The position numbers and the translations under genes were made by a program. DNA of 38,824 nt from Comamonadaceae bacterium (GTDB lineage: Bacteria; Pseudomonadota; Gammaproteobacteria; Burkholderiales; Burkholderiaceae_C). The notes under the pieces are model-generated. The model searched no databases. It was given only the letters and a program-made list of their open reading frames with translations, and was not told where the DNA came from. Positions 24,672 through 32,406 of the stretch are shown in pieces. The stretch lies in the NCBI GenBank assembly GCA_947371915.1, contig CANBRM010000014.1, positions 1 to 38,824 on the forward strand, given 5' to 3'. How positions within the stretch are numbered: the stretch's first letter is position 1; every line of letters begins with the position of its first letter.

Positions 24672-25312
24672 TGCTGCCTGCCGCCACAGGTTTGCATATC
24701 GGCATTGAAGTCGCCGGAACTTTGGCGTTTGCGCTGTCGGGCATTGTTGAGGCTGCACGCAAAAAGCTTGATGCTGTGGGCGTGTGTGTGGTGGCCGGCG
24801 TGGCCGCATTTGGTGGCGGCACCTTGCGTGATGTGTTGCTGGATCGGCGGCCGCTGTTTTGGATTGAGCAGTCTTGGTACGTGTGGTCGGTGCTGTTGCT
24901 GTGCATGGCCGCCATGTGGCTGATGCGGGCCAAGCACTTCAGGCCCACGCAACGCTCCATGCAATGGCCGGATGCTTTGGGGCTGGGCTTGTTTGCTGCC
25001 ACAGGCACCCAGATTGCCTTGGGGCTGCACATGCCAGCATTGATCTCGGTGCTGATGGGCGTGATCACCGCCACCTTTGGCGGCGTGCTGCGCGACATTG
25101 TGTGCAACGAAATTCCCACCGCTTTTCACGACCACCACCCTTACGCCGTCTGCGCGTTTGCGGGCGGCTGGGTCGTGGTGCTGTTGCAGTGGTTGGGGTT
25201 TGACCCTGATTGGGTTGTCGCTTTGGGGGCTGCGACTGCCACACTGCTGCGCTTGGCCGCGCTGCACTTTGAATGGCGTTTGCCGACTTGGAAATTGGAC
25301 GGGGACGACTGA
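24659..25312 (+). CDS. UPF0126/TRIC-type small membrane channel (YicG-like)
   Basis: A 217-residue inner-membrane protein with two homologous three-helix halves. The repeated signature is GTLAFALSGIVEAARKKLDAVGVCVVAGVAAFGGGTLRDVLL in the first half and FAATGTQIALGLHMPALISVLMGVITATFGGVLRDIV in the second; the GGG(T/V)LRD motif marks the prokaryotic trimeric intracellular cation channel family. Its physiological substrate in bacteria is not settled. It overlaps ugpQ by 13 bases, so it is probably cotranscribed with the ugp genes, an unusual neighbour for that operon. Confidence 0.92.
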   Translation: MDGLMLPAATGLHIGIEVAGTLAFALSGIVEAARKKLDAVGVCVVAGVAAFGGGTLRDVLLDRRPLFWIEQSWYVWSVLLLCMAAMWLMRAKHFRPTQRSMQWPDALGLGLFAATGTQIALGLHMPALISVLMGVITATFGGVLRDIVCNEIPTAFHDHHPYAVCAFAGGWVVVLLQWLGFDPDWVVALGAATATLLRLAALHFEWRLPTWKLDGDD

Positions 25313-25347
25313 GAGCGTCGCCCCCGCTTGACGCCAGGCTGCTGAGC

Positions 25348-26319
25348 TTATTCAGCCACGATGCCTTTAAGTTGAATCACCCGGCCCCAGCGCGGGTAGT
25401 CTTTAGCCACGATGGCACCCAATTCATCGGGCGTCGATGCGCTGGCATCTAAGCCCGCCTTGCCCAAAATGTCTTTCACCTGCGGCTGCTGCAAGATGCT
25501 GGCGAACTCAGTGTTGAGTTTGTTCACCGTGGCTGACGGTGTTTTGGCGGGTACAAAGAAAGCGTACCAAAGGTCCACGTCAATGGCTTTGTAGCCCAGC
25601 TCTTGGAAGGTGGGTACATCGGCCGCCACGGGGTGACGCTTGGTGCTGCCCACGGCCAAGGCGTTGAGCTTGCCCGCCTTCACAAAACCTTGGGCGACGT
25701 GCACGGGCAAAAAGCCCACCATCAGCTCACCGGCCAACAGGTCTTGTGTGTAACCGGCGGTGCCACGGTAGGGCACATGCAGCATGAAGGCCTTGGTCTC
25801 TAACTTAAACAACTCCATCGCCATGTGGTGCGGTGTGCCCACGCCGGGCGAGCCAAACGACACAAAGCCAGGCTTGGCCTGCGACAGGGTCACCAAGTCT
25901 TTCACCGACTTGATGCCGGTCTTGGGGTTGGCCACCATCATCAAGGTGCCGTAAGCCGACATCGACACGGGGGCGAAGTCTTTGGTGGGGTTGAAGGACG
26001 CGTTTTTGTAGAGCTGCGAGGCGATCAACATGGTGTTGGCACCCATCAGAATGGTGTTGCCGTCCGGTGCGGCCTTGGCCACAAAGTCCGCACCAATGTT
26101 GCCGCTGGCGCCAGGCATGTTTTGCACCACCACCGGTTGCCCCATTTTTTCAGCCAACTGCGCTTGCACGGTGCGGGCGATGGTGTCCATGCCGGTGCCG
26201 GGCGTGAAGGGCACGATGATTTTGATCGGCGCGTTGCTGGGCTGTGCGAAAGCGCTGCAGGCCAGCAAGAGGCTTGCACCGCAGAGTGCCAGGCGTTGGC
26301 GTAAGGTGATGCGATTCAT
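25348..26319 (-). CDS. Bug-family (TctC-like) periplasmic receptor
   Basis: A 323-residue tripartite tricarboxylate-type binding protein with a signal peptide (MNRITLRQRLALCGASLLLACSAFAQ). Bug hallmarks are IKIIVPFTPGTGMDTIARTVQAQLAEKMGQPVVVQNMPGASGNIGADFVAKAAPDGNTIL. Bug receptors bind carboxylates and aromatic acids through water-mediated contacts in the two beta-hairpins. GAAGGA upstream fits the ATG at 26319; ATG 26322 and an ATG at 26334 that overlaps the previous stop as ATGA are alternatives. No TctA/TctB permease is adjacent, the common orphan state in Burkholderiales. It closes the catabolic operon and may capture that pathway's substrate. Confidence 0.92.
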   Translation of the reverse strand: MNRITLRQRLALCGASLLLACSAFAQPSNAPIKIIVPFTPGTGMDTIARTVQAQLAEKMGQPVVVQNMPGASGNIGADFVAKAAPDGNTILMGANTMLIASQLYKNASFNPTKDFAPVSMSAYGTLMMVANPKTGIKSVKDLVTLSQAKPGFVSFGSPGVGTPHHMAMELFKLETKAFMLHVPYRGTAGYTQDLLAGELMVGFLPVHVAQGFVKAGKLNALAVGSTKRHPVAADVPTFQELGYKAIDVDLWYAFFVPAKTPSATVNKLNTEFASILQQPQVKDILGKAGLDASASTPDELGAIVAKDYPRWGRVIQLKGIVAE

Positions 26320-26330
26320 CATGGGGTCCT

Positions 26331-27401
26331 TCATAGCGTTCTGGCTGGAATCTTGAACAAAGCTTCTGCGTTGCTTTGGTAGAACTTTTTCTTGGCGGCA
26401 GGGTTCATGTCCATGCCGTCCAGCGCGTGCACTTCGTCGATGGCGTATTGGTAGGGGTAGTCCATCGCGTAGAGCACGCGGTCTTCGCCCACCACGTCTT
26501 GGGTGAAGGCAATGGCTTTGTGCCACGCCATGCCGCTGCAGGTGATGTGGAAGTTGTCGCGCAGGTAGTCGCTTGGCTTGCGTTTCAACGGTTTCACGCT
26601 TTCGTAGCGGTTAGAGCGCACCGTGGCGGCGTGCATGTAGTCCAAGCGATAGGCCCAAAACGGCAGCGCTTCGCCCATATGGCCCAAGATCACTTGCAAC
26701 TTAGGGAAGTGGTCAAACACGCCGGAGGTGATGAGTTTCAAGGCATGCAAGCCTGTCTCGACCCCGAAGCCGTAAACCGCACCGTCCAAACCCGACTCCA
26801 AGAACGGCTGGATCATGTTGGCGGGGGGCGTGTTGGGGTGCAGGTAGATGGGGGTGTCGTGGGCCTGCGCAGCTTCAAAGATTTCCCAGAACTTGGGGTC
26901 TGACAAATACTCACCGTGGGTGTGCGAGTTGATGATGACCGAGTTCATGCCGAGCTTGTTCACACCGCGTTCGATCTCTTGCGCGGCTGCGGCAGGATCT
27001 TGGGGTGCGATGGCGATCATGCCGGCAAAGCGGGTGGGGTGACGGCGCACGCCTTCCGCCAATTCGTCGTTGGCAAACTTGGCGAACGACACGGCCGTGG
27101 CTGTGTCCATGCATTGCACGCCGGGGGAGGTGAGGGCGATGATTTGCATGTCAATGCCCGCATCGTCCATGTGGCCGAGGCGCACTTGGTCGAGGTCAGT
27201 CAAGCAGCGCATGATGTGTTTGGCGCGTTCGCTGGGGCTGCTCATGTAAAAGCCCATCAAGCTTTTGAAGCCGGGGTCCACATGGGGCTGCGCCAAGATG
27301 TTGCGGTAGATGTCCAGCATCTCGCTGGGGCAAAACGCCTCTTCGGTGGCGATGCGTAAATACGGCGCTTTGCCGGGGCGTTGGGTGTTGGGAAGTGACA
27401 T
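26331..27401 (-). CDS. amidohydrolase-family decarboxylase, LigW-like (5-carboxyvanillate decarboxylase type)
   Basis: A 356-residue metal-dependent non-oxidative decarboxylase of the ACMSD/gamma-resorcylate decarboxylase group. From recall it follows Sphingomonas LigW closely across the length: YLRIATEEAF (metal glutamate at about 20), INSHTHGEYLSD, YLHPNTPP, GLDGAVYGFGVETGLHALKLIT, VILGHMGEALPFWAYRLDYMH and the catalytic aspartate in YAMDYPYQYAIDEVHALD. LigW removes the 5-carboxylate of 5-carboxyvanillate to give vanillate. The ATG at 27401 is chosen because the open frame beyond it begins with TTG within the upstream gene. It starts 4 bases after the FAH-family stop. The exact aromatic acid used is not proved. 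Confidence 0.88.
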   Translation of the reverse strand: MSLPNTQRPGKAPYLRIATEEAFCPSEMLDIYRNILAQPHVDPGFKSLMGFYMSSPSERAKHIMRCLTDLDQVRLGHMDDAGIDMQIIALTSPGVQCMDTATAVSFAKFANDELAEGVRRHPTRFAGMIAIAPQDPAAAAQEIERGVNKLGMNSVIINSHTHGEYLSDPKFWEIFEAAQAHDTPIYLHPNTPPANMIQPFLESGLDGAVYGFGVETGLHALKLITSGVFDHFPKLQVILGHMGEALPFWAYRLDYMHAATVRSNRYESVKPLKRKPSDYLRDNFHITCSGMAWHKAIAFTQDVVGEDRVLYAMDYPYQYAIDEVHALDGMDMNPAAKKKFYQSNAEALFKIPARTL

Positions 27402-27405
27402 AGGT

Positions 27406-28191
27406 TTAAACAATCTTGACGCTCAAATTGGGAAGGCCGTCGATGTGCATTTCAATCACATCACCGCGCACCACGGGGCCGACGTTCTCAGGTGTGCCCG
27501 CATAAATGATGTCGCCGGGGAACAGCTCAAACGCCTCGGAGAGCTTGGCGATTTGTTCGGCCACCGACCAGATCATTTGGTTCAAATCGGCTTTTTGTTT
27601 CACTTGGCCGTTGACCTTGAGCCAGATGTCGCCTTTGGCAAAGTGGCCGGTTTGCGCCACCTTGTGCACCGCGCCGATGGGGGCAGATTGGTCAAAGCTT
27701 TTGCCAATCTCCCAAGGCTTCTTTTGGTCGCCCATACCGCGTTGTAAATCGCGGCGCGTCATGTCCAGGCCCAGCGTGTAGCCGTAAACCAAGTCGAGCG
27801 CTTTGTCGACCGAGATGTTGCGTCCACCCTTACCCAGCACCGCCACTAACTCTGCTTCGTAGTGGTAGTTTTTGGTCAGCGTGGGGTAGGGGTGGTTGGC
27901 CACGGTGCCGGTGGGCACGTACTGAATGGCATCGGTGGGTTTTTGGAAAAAGAAGGGGGGTTCGCGTGTGGGGTCAGAGCCCATTTCGCGGGCGTGTGCC
28001 GCATAGTTGCGGCCAATGCAGTAGATGCGACGGATGGGAAACATCTCGTCCGAACCCACGATGGGAATGTAGGTGGCGGGCACGGCAAATGGTGTTTTTG
28101 GCTGGCCACTGGCAAAGCCAGGTGTGGCGCAGCCGGCCAAGGCGCCGGTGGTGACCAAGGCGGAGTTTTGGAAAAAGTGACGACGGTCCAT
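27406..28191 (-). CDS. fumarylacetoacetate hydrolase-family protein with Tat/lipoprotein-like signal
   Basis: A 261-residue FAH-fold hydrolase. The catalytic core resembles fumarylpyruvate hydrolases: IYCIGRNYAAHAREMGSDPTREPPFFFQKPTDAI, a metal-binding glutamate pair in YHYEAELVAVLGKGG, YTLGLDMTRRDLQ and DIIYAGTPENVGPV. Unusually, the protein begins MDRRHFFQNSALVTTGALAGCATP: a twin-arginine start with a hydrophobic stretch ending in an LAGC lipobox. FAH enzymes are normally cytoplasmic, so this one may be exported or membrane-anchored in the periplasm. AAGGAG precedes the ATG at a good distance. It is second in the operon, 22 bases after the monooxygenase. Confidence 0.88.
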   Translation of the reverse strand: MDRRHFFQNSALVTTGALAGCATPGFASGQPKTPFAVPATYIPIVGSDEMFPIRRIYCIGRNYAAHAREMGSDPTREPPFFFQKPTDAIQYVPTGTVANHPYPTLTKNYHYEAELVAVLGKGGRNISVDKALDLVYGYTLGLDMTRRDLQRGMGDQKKPWEIGKSFDQSAPIGAVHKVAQTGHFAKGDIWLKVNGQVKQKADLNQMIWSVAEQIAKLSEAFELFPGDIIYAGTPENVGPVVRGDVIEMHIDGLPNLSVKIV

Positions 28192-28213
28192 GAGCTTGTC
28201 TCCTTGAAAGAAT

Positions 28214-29440
28214 TTATGACTTGGCGGCGAAGCCAGCCACTTGCTTGTAGTTGTCCGAGATTTGGCGCAGCTCGGCTTGGCTGATCAAATCGTCGATGTG
28301 ACCAAAAGGCTGGCCACTGCTGAGTTCATCAGCCTTCATGATGATGGCGTCTGGCGGCACGGTGCGGTTGGTTTGCACAATCTTGGCGGTGGTGGGCAAG
28401 CGCAGGTCTTGGTACTGTTGCAAGGCAGACACCACGTCGGTGTTTTTGCTCAGCAGGTCGGCCAGGGTGCGTGCGTCGATCAAGCTTTGTGCGGAGCCGT
28501 TGGAGCCGCGTGGGTACATGGGGTGGGCCGCATCGCCCATCAAGGTGATGCGGCCAAAGCTCCATTGCGGCAGGGCGTCTTTGTCGACCATGGGGTACTC
28601 AAACACACGCTCAGCCGACATGATCAAGTTGGGCACATCGAGCCACGGGAACCTCCAGTCTTTGAAAATATCGATGCAATCGTTGGCGTTGCCAGCTTTG
28701 TTCCAGTCGTTCATCTTGGTGCCGGGGCGTTCGATCTCGGCCATCCAATTGATGAGTTGGTTGCCTTGACCGTCCACGTTGTCCACGATGGGGTAGATCA
28801 CCATCTTGCCGGTGTCGATGGAGCCCACACGCATGTAGCTCTTGCCGGTCAAGATGGGTTTGTGCACGGTCACGCCACGCCAGGTGTTGATGCCCGCAAA
28901 GCACACCTTGTCGTCAGGGAAGAACTGTTTGCGCACGGCGGAATTCACGCCGTCGCAGGCCACAGCCACATCGGCTTGCACTTGGTGCGTGCCGCCAGAG
29001 GCCAACTCAAACGTGATGGTGGCGTGCTGCTCGGTTTGGTCCACGCGAATGCAGCGGTGGCCGGTGTGCACATGGTCAGCACCCAAGCGCTTGACGGTTT
29101 CGTCAAACAAAATGCGGTGCAATTTGCCACGGTGAATGCCTAGCTCAGGCGTGGCGTAGCCGTCGTGGCGGCCGCGCAACTCTTTGTAAACGTATTGGCC
29201 GTAGCGGTTGTAAAACACGCTCTCCAAGTTCTCGATGGCCACCGCTTCGAGTTGCGGCAGTACCCCCAATGCGGCCAGTTCTTTGGTGCCATGGGGTAGC
29301 AAGGTGATGCCCACGCCCATTTCTTTGACCTCGGGTACGCTCTCGTACACATCGCAGGCAATGCCGCGTTCGTGCAGACCTAAGGCGAAGCCTAGGCCTG
29401 CAATGCCTCCGCCAATAATGGCGACTTTGATGTCTGTCAT
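28214..29440 (-). CDS. FAD-dependent aromatic monooxygenase
   Basis: A 408-residue class A flavoprotein hydroxylase of the 3-hydroxybenzoate 6-hydroxylase/salicylate hydroxylase type. The N-terminal dinucleotide fold is VAIIGGGIAGLGFALGLHERG (GxGxxG at 10-15), the middle VAVACDGVNSAVRKQFF is the DG motif, and ITLMGDAAHPMYPRGSNGSAQSLIDA is the GD motif that contacts the FAD ribityl chain. It would hydroxylate an aromatic acid using NAD(P)H. First gene of a four-gene operon whose start faces a MarR regulator. A ring-cleavage dioxygenase is missing from the window, so the pathway cannot be completed here. Confidence 0.9.
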   Translation of the reverse strand: MTDIKVAIIGGGIAGLGFALGLHERGIACDVYESVPEVKEMGVGITLLPHGTKELAALGVLPQLEAVAIENLESVFYNRYGQYVYKELRGRHDGYATPELGIHRGKLHRILFDETVKRLGADHVHTGHRCIRVDQTEQHATITFELASGGTHQVQADVAVACDGVNSAVRKQFFPDDKVCFAGINTWRGVTVHKPILTGKSYMRVGSIDTGKMVIYPIVDNVDGQGNQLINWMAEIERPGTKMNDWNKAGNANDCIDIFKDWRFPWLDVPNLIMSAERVFEYPMVDKDALPQWSFGRITLMGDAAHPMYPRGSNGSAQSLIDARTLADLLSKNTDVVSALQQYQDLRLPTTAKIVQTNRTVPPDAIIMKADELSSGQPFGHIDDLISQAELRQISDNYKQVAGFAAKS

Positions 29441-29470
29441 CGTTTATCCCGATTCAATGAGTTGATTGGT

Positions 29471-29488
29471 TTGTTAGCATGCAAACGA
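29471..29488. promoter_or_regulatory. Candidate MarR operator between the catabolic operon and its regulator
   Basis: TTGTTAGCA followed directly by TGCAAACGA is an imperfect 9+9 palindrome (seven of nine pairs) centred on a GCATGC core. It resembles the TTAGCATGCTAA-like sites of aromatic-responsive MarR regulators and lies in the 95-base gap between the divergent starts at 29440 and 29536. Confidence 0.5.
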
Positions 29489-29535
29489 TTATTGTGGGCG
29501 GCCTAGCAGCTGCGTATCCATAGAAACCCGAATTC

Positions 29536-30003
29536 ATGAACCTCACCCATATGTACCAACGCCCTGGCTTTTTGCTCAGGCGCTCGCACCAAATCTCAGC
29601 TGCTGTGTTCGAAAACGCCTGCGCGGGTGTAGGCCTGACGCAAGCGCAGTACGGCGCTTTGATGGTGCTGTCTAGCGAGCCCGGCATTGACCAAAGCCGT
29701 TTGGCGCGCGCCTTGGCGTTCGACAAAGTCACGGTATTGCGGGTGCTTCGGGGCTTGGAGGAGCGCGATTTGGTGGTGCGTGAGGTGTCGGCCAACAGCC
29801 GCCGTCACATGGCGGTGCAGTTGACCGCAGCAGGTAAAAGTTTGCTCAAAAAAGCGGAGGCTCCAGTGCATGAGGCCTACGAACAATTGATGGCTCCGCT
29901 GAATGAGGCTCAGCGCAAGCAGTTGGTGGGCTTGTTGCAAACCTTGACCGACAGTTTGGGCGACCAAGCGCGGGCCGCCTTTGTGCCCTTGCAAGATGGC
30001 TGA
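29536..30003 (+). CDS. MarR-family transcriptional regulator
   Basis: A 155-residue MarR protein: helix dimerisation region at the N-terminus (LTHMYQRPGFLLRRSHQISAAVFENA), recognition part LTQAQYGALMVLSSEPGIDQSRLARALAFDKVTVLRVLRGLEERDLV, wing VREVSANSRRHMAVQLTAAGKSLL and a C-terminal dimer helix. It is divergent from the flavin monooxygenase and very probably controls it, with an aromatic acid or CoA ester as inducer. A palindrome lies between the two genes. Its 3' end overlaps the GST gene by eight bases, so the two are cotranscribed. MYQRPG at 29551 is an alternative start. Confidence 0.9.
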   Translation: MNLTHMYQRPGFLLRRSHQISAAVFENACAGVGLTQAQYGALMVLSSEPGIDQSRLARALAFDKVTVLRVLRGLEERDLVVREVSANSRRHMAVQLTAAGKSLLKKAEAPVHEAYEQLMAPLNEAQRKQLVGLLQTLTDSLGDQARAAFVPLQDG

Positions 30004-30652
30004 TCTGCCCGTTCTTTATTCGTTTCGCCGTTGCCCCTACGCCATGCGTGCACGCTTGGCCTTGCGTGTCAGCGGTGTGGCTTATGAGCACCGCGAGGTG
30101 GCGCTGAAAGCCAAACCTGCACCGATGTTGGCGGCGTCGCCCAAAGGCACGGTGCCGGTGCTGTGCTTGCCGTCGGGTGAGGTGTTGGATGAAAGCTTGG
30201 ACATCATGCACTGGGCTTTGCGGCACAACGACCCACAAGTTTGGCTGCCCAGTTCGCCCGAGGCACAAGCCGAGGCCGACGCAGGCATTGCGTTGAACGA
30301 TGGAGAATTCAAAGCCCATCTGGATCGTTACAAATACCCGCAGCGTTTTGGCTTAGAGAGTGGTTTGCCACACCGAACGCTGGGTGCCAAAGTGTTGATG
30401 CAGTGGGAGTTGATTCTGCAAGCGAACGTGCAAACCCATGCGCAAGTGCAAGCTTATTTGTCGGGGGCGCAGTTGGGCTTGCTCGACGCCTGCGTGGCCC
30501 CCTTTGTGCGCCAGTTTGCACGCACCGACCGCGTGTGGTTTGACACGCAGCCATGGCCTCAGTTGTCGAAATGGCTCATGGCATTTGAAAAGTCAGAGGC
30601 CTTTGTTGAGGTGATGGGCAAGCACCCAGTGTGGCTGCCGCCTGAGGCCTGA
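29996..30652 (+). CDS. glutathione S-transferase-family protein
   Basis: A 218-residue protein with an N-terminal thioredoxin-like domain starting PVLYSFRRCPYAMRARLAL, whose CPY sequence at the active-site turn is the glutaredoxin-like form, followed by KGTVPVLCLPSGEVLDESLDIMHWAL (cis-proline and gamma-glutamyl-binding ES). The C-terminal helical domain covers about residues 95-215. The ATG at 29996 overlaps the MarR stop. Because it accompanies an aromatic catabolic regulator, a glutathione-dependent isomerase or conjugation role is conceivable, but it is not clearly of the maleylpyruvate isomerase type. Confidence 0.85.
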   Translation: MADLPVLYSFRRCPYAMRARLALRVSGVAYEHREVALKAKPAPMLAASPKGTVPVLCLPSGEVLDESLDIMHWALRHNDPQVWLPSSPEAQAEADAGIALNDGEFKAHLDRYKYPQRFGLESGLPHRTLGAKVLMQWELILQANVQTHAQVQAYLSGAQLGLLDACVAPFVRQFARTDRVWFDTQPWPQLSKWLMAFEKSEAFVEVMGKHPVWLPPEA

Positions 30653-30672
30653 CGCCTGAAGCTTGGGTGGGT

Positions 30673-30692
30673 CGCAACCCCTTGGGGTTGCG
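30673..30692. terminator. Hairpin between convergent genes, possible terminator
   Basis: CGCAACCCC and GGGGTTGCG form a perfect nine-pair stem with a two-base centre, between the convergent GST and hydrolase stops. No run of T follows on either strand, so it is a weak terminator call. Confidence 0.45.
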
Positions 30693-30693
30693 C

Positions 30694-31560
30694 TTAGGCG
30701 GCAGACTTTAAAAAGTCCATCACCAACGCCCATTGCCCCGGCACATTCAGAGCGGGCGCATGGCCGCAGCCTGCAATTTCCACCGTCTGCAACTGACCCC
30801 TTGCGCCCGGGCCGCGCGTGTGCATGGCTTGCAGGGTGTCGGTTGAAATCAAGTCGGAGTTGGCGCCGCGCATCACCATCACTGGGATTTGAAGGGCGTC
30901 GTACTCGGTCCACATGGGGTATTCGGGCACTTCACGGAAAAACTGCTGAGTAATGGCGGGGTCGTAATGGGGCGTCACGCGGCCATCGGGTAAGCGGCGG
31001 GTGGAGGTTTCCGTCAGGTGCGTCCACTGCGCATCGGTGTGAAAACCAAACGGGGCATACGCTTGGCGAAAGAAGGCTTCGAGTTCAGGCACGGTGTCAA
31101 ACGCAGGGGGCTGACCGGCGTAGGCTTTGATGCGTTCTACTGCGATGGTCGAAATTTCAGGCGCGATGTCGTTGAGCATCAAGCTGCGAATGCGGCCTTG
31201 GAAGGCGGGCAACTCCAGGCCTGCTGCGCACACCAAGCCCAAAGCGCCGCCCATGGAGGTGCCAATCCAGTGGGCTTGATGGATGTTCAACCCGTCCATC
31301 AACGCCAAGGCCGTGCGTGCGTAGGTGGCAAAGCTGTAGTCGTGCTGGGGTGCATGGCTCCATTGGCTCAGGCCTCTGCCGATGGTGTCGGGGCAGATCA
31401 CGCGGTATTGGTCGCAGAGTTGTTCGGCCAATGCATCAAAGTCGCGGCCCGTGCGCGCCAAGCCATGCCACGCAATGACCGCAGGCAGCGACGGGTCACC
31501 CCACGCGGTGTAGTGGAGGTTGAAGCCGTGGCATTGCAAATAGTGAGAGCTGAATTTCAT
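30694..31560 (-). CDS. alpha/beta hydrolase
   Basis: A 288-residue alpha/beta hydrolase with the oxyanion motif IAWHGLARTGRDF (about residues 29-41), the nucleophile elbow GTSMGG (Ser at about 102), the acid in VMVMRGANSDLIS (Asp at about 238) and the histidine in IAGCGHAPALN near the C-terminus. The catalytic triad is thus complete. Sequence style resembles esterases and C-C bond hydrolases of Burkholderiales; the substrate is unknown. The ATG at 31560 is 25 bases from the divergent pseudouridine synthase start. Confidence 0.88.
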   Translation of the reverse strand: MKFSSHYLQCHGFNLHYTAWGDPSLPAVIAWHGLARTGRDFDALAEQLCDQYRVICPDTIGRGLSQWSHAPQHDYSFATYARTALALMDGLNIHQAHWIGTSMGGALGLVCAAGLELPAFQGRIRSLMLNDIAPEISTIAVERIKAYAGQPPAFDTVPELEAFFRQAYAPFGFHTDAQWTHLTETSTRRLPDGRVTPHYDPAITQQFFREVPEYPMWTEYDALQIPVMVMRGANSDLISTDTLQAMHTRGPGARGQLQTVEIAGCGHAPALNVPGQWALVMDFLKSAA

Positions 31561-31585
31561 GATGGCTTCAGTTTACGATTGCGCC

Positions 31586-32341
31586 ATGCAACTGCAAGAA
31601 ATTTTGTACTCTCAAGGCTTTGGTACGCGCCGTATTTGCGCGGGTTTGATTCAGCAAGGCCATGTGCAGGTCGACTTAGGTGAGGGCCTAGTGGACTGCG
31701 ACAACCACCTCGAAGACGTGGCCGTCAAAGCGGGCCTCATGTACTCAGTGCAGGGCGTTTTATGGCCGTACCACGAGAAGGCCTATGTGCTGCTGCACAA
31801 GCCCGCGGGTTACGAGTGTTCGCACAAGCCGTCGGCATGGCCCAGCCTCTACACCTTGCTGCCGCCCGCGCTGCGCCAACGCCCGCAAAAAAGTGCGGTG
31901 CAAGGCGTGCAAGCGGTGGGCCGCTTGGACCAAGACACCACCGGCATGCTGGTGTTGACCGACGACGGTCCCTTGATTCACCGCATGAGCTCACCCCGTC
32001 ACCATGTGCCCAAGGTGTACGAAGTGACGACCGACGATCCGCTGGACGACAAACAGGTGCAGCGTTTGCTCGACGGCGTGGTGCTGGACGATTCGCCCAA
32101 GCCCGTCAAAGCCGCCGCCTGCGAGGCTGTGGCCGAGCATCACATGCGCCTGACGTTGACCGAGGGCAAGTACCACCAAGTCAAACGCATGCTGGCCGCG
32201 GTGGGCAACAAGGTGGTGGGGCTGCATCGCTCGCAAATTGGCGCCATGCCTTTGCCGGCTGAGTTGGCGCCGGGCAAGTGGCGCTGGATTTCTGAGGATG
32301 AGTTGAAGCTGTTGGCGACCAACAGTTTGAAGACCACTTAA
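31586..32341 (+). CDS. RsuA/RluB/E/F-family pseudouridine synthase
   Basis: A 251-residue RNA-modifying enzyme. The N-terminal S4 RNA-binding domain (QEILYSQGFGTRRICAGLIQQGHVQVD) is followed by the catalytic domain with the nucleophilic aspartate in VGRLDQDTTGMLVLTDDG (about residues 112-129) and the C-terminal motif LTEGKYHQVKRMLAAVGNKVVGLHRSQIG. This organisation is that of RsuA, which modifies 16S rRNA position 516; RluE/RluF relatives cannot be excluded by eye. The ATG at 31586 is preferred over an earlier in-frame ATG that overlaps the neighbouring gene. Confidence 0.92.
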   Translation: MQLQEILYSQGFGTRRICAGLIQQGHVQVDLGEGLVDCDNHLEDVAVKAGLMYSVQGVLWPYHEKAYVLLHKPAGYECSHKPSAWPSLYTLLPPALRQRPQKSAVQGVQAVGRLDQDTTGMLVLTDDGPLIHRMSSPRHHVPKVYEVTTDDPLDDKQVQRLLDGVVLDDSPKPVKAAACEAVAEHHMRLTLTEGKYHQVKRMLAAVGNKVVGLHRSQIGAMPLPAELAPGKWRWISEDELKLLATNSLKTT

Positions 32342-32406
32342 TTGGGCATCACTGGCATGGGCGCGCCGGTCTTCAGTTCAACACGACTGGCCGTTGCTTG
32401 GCCTGA

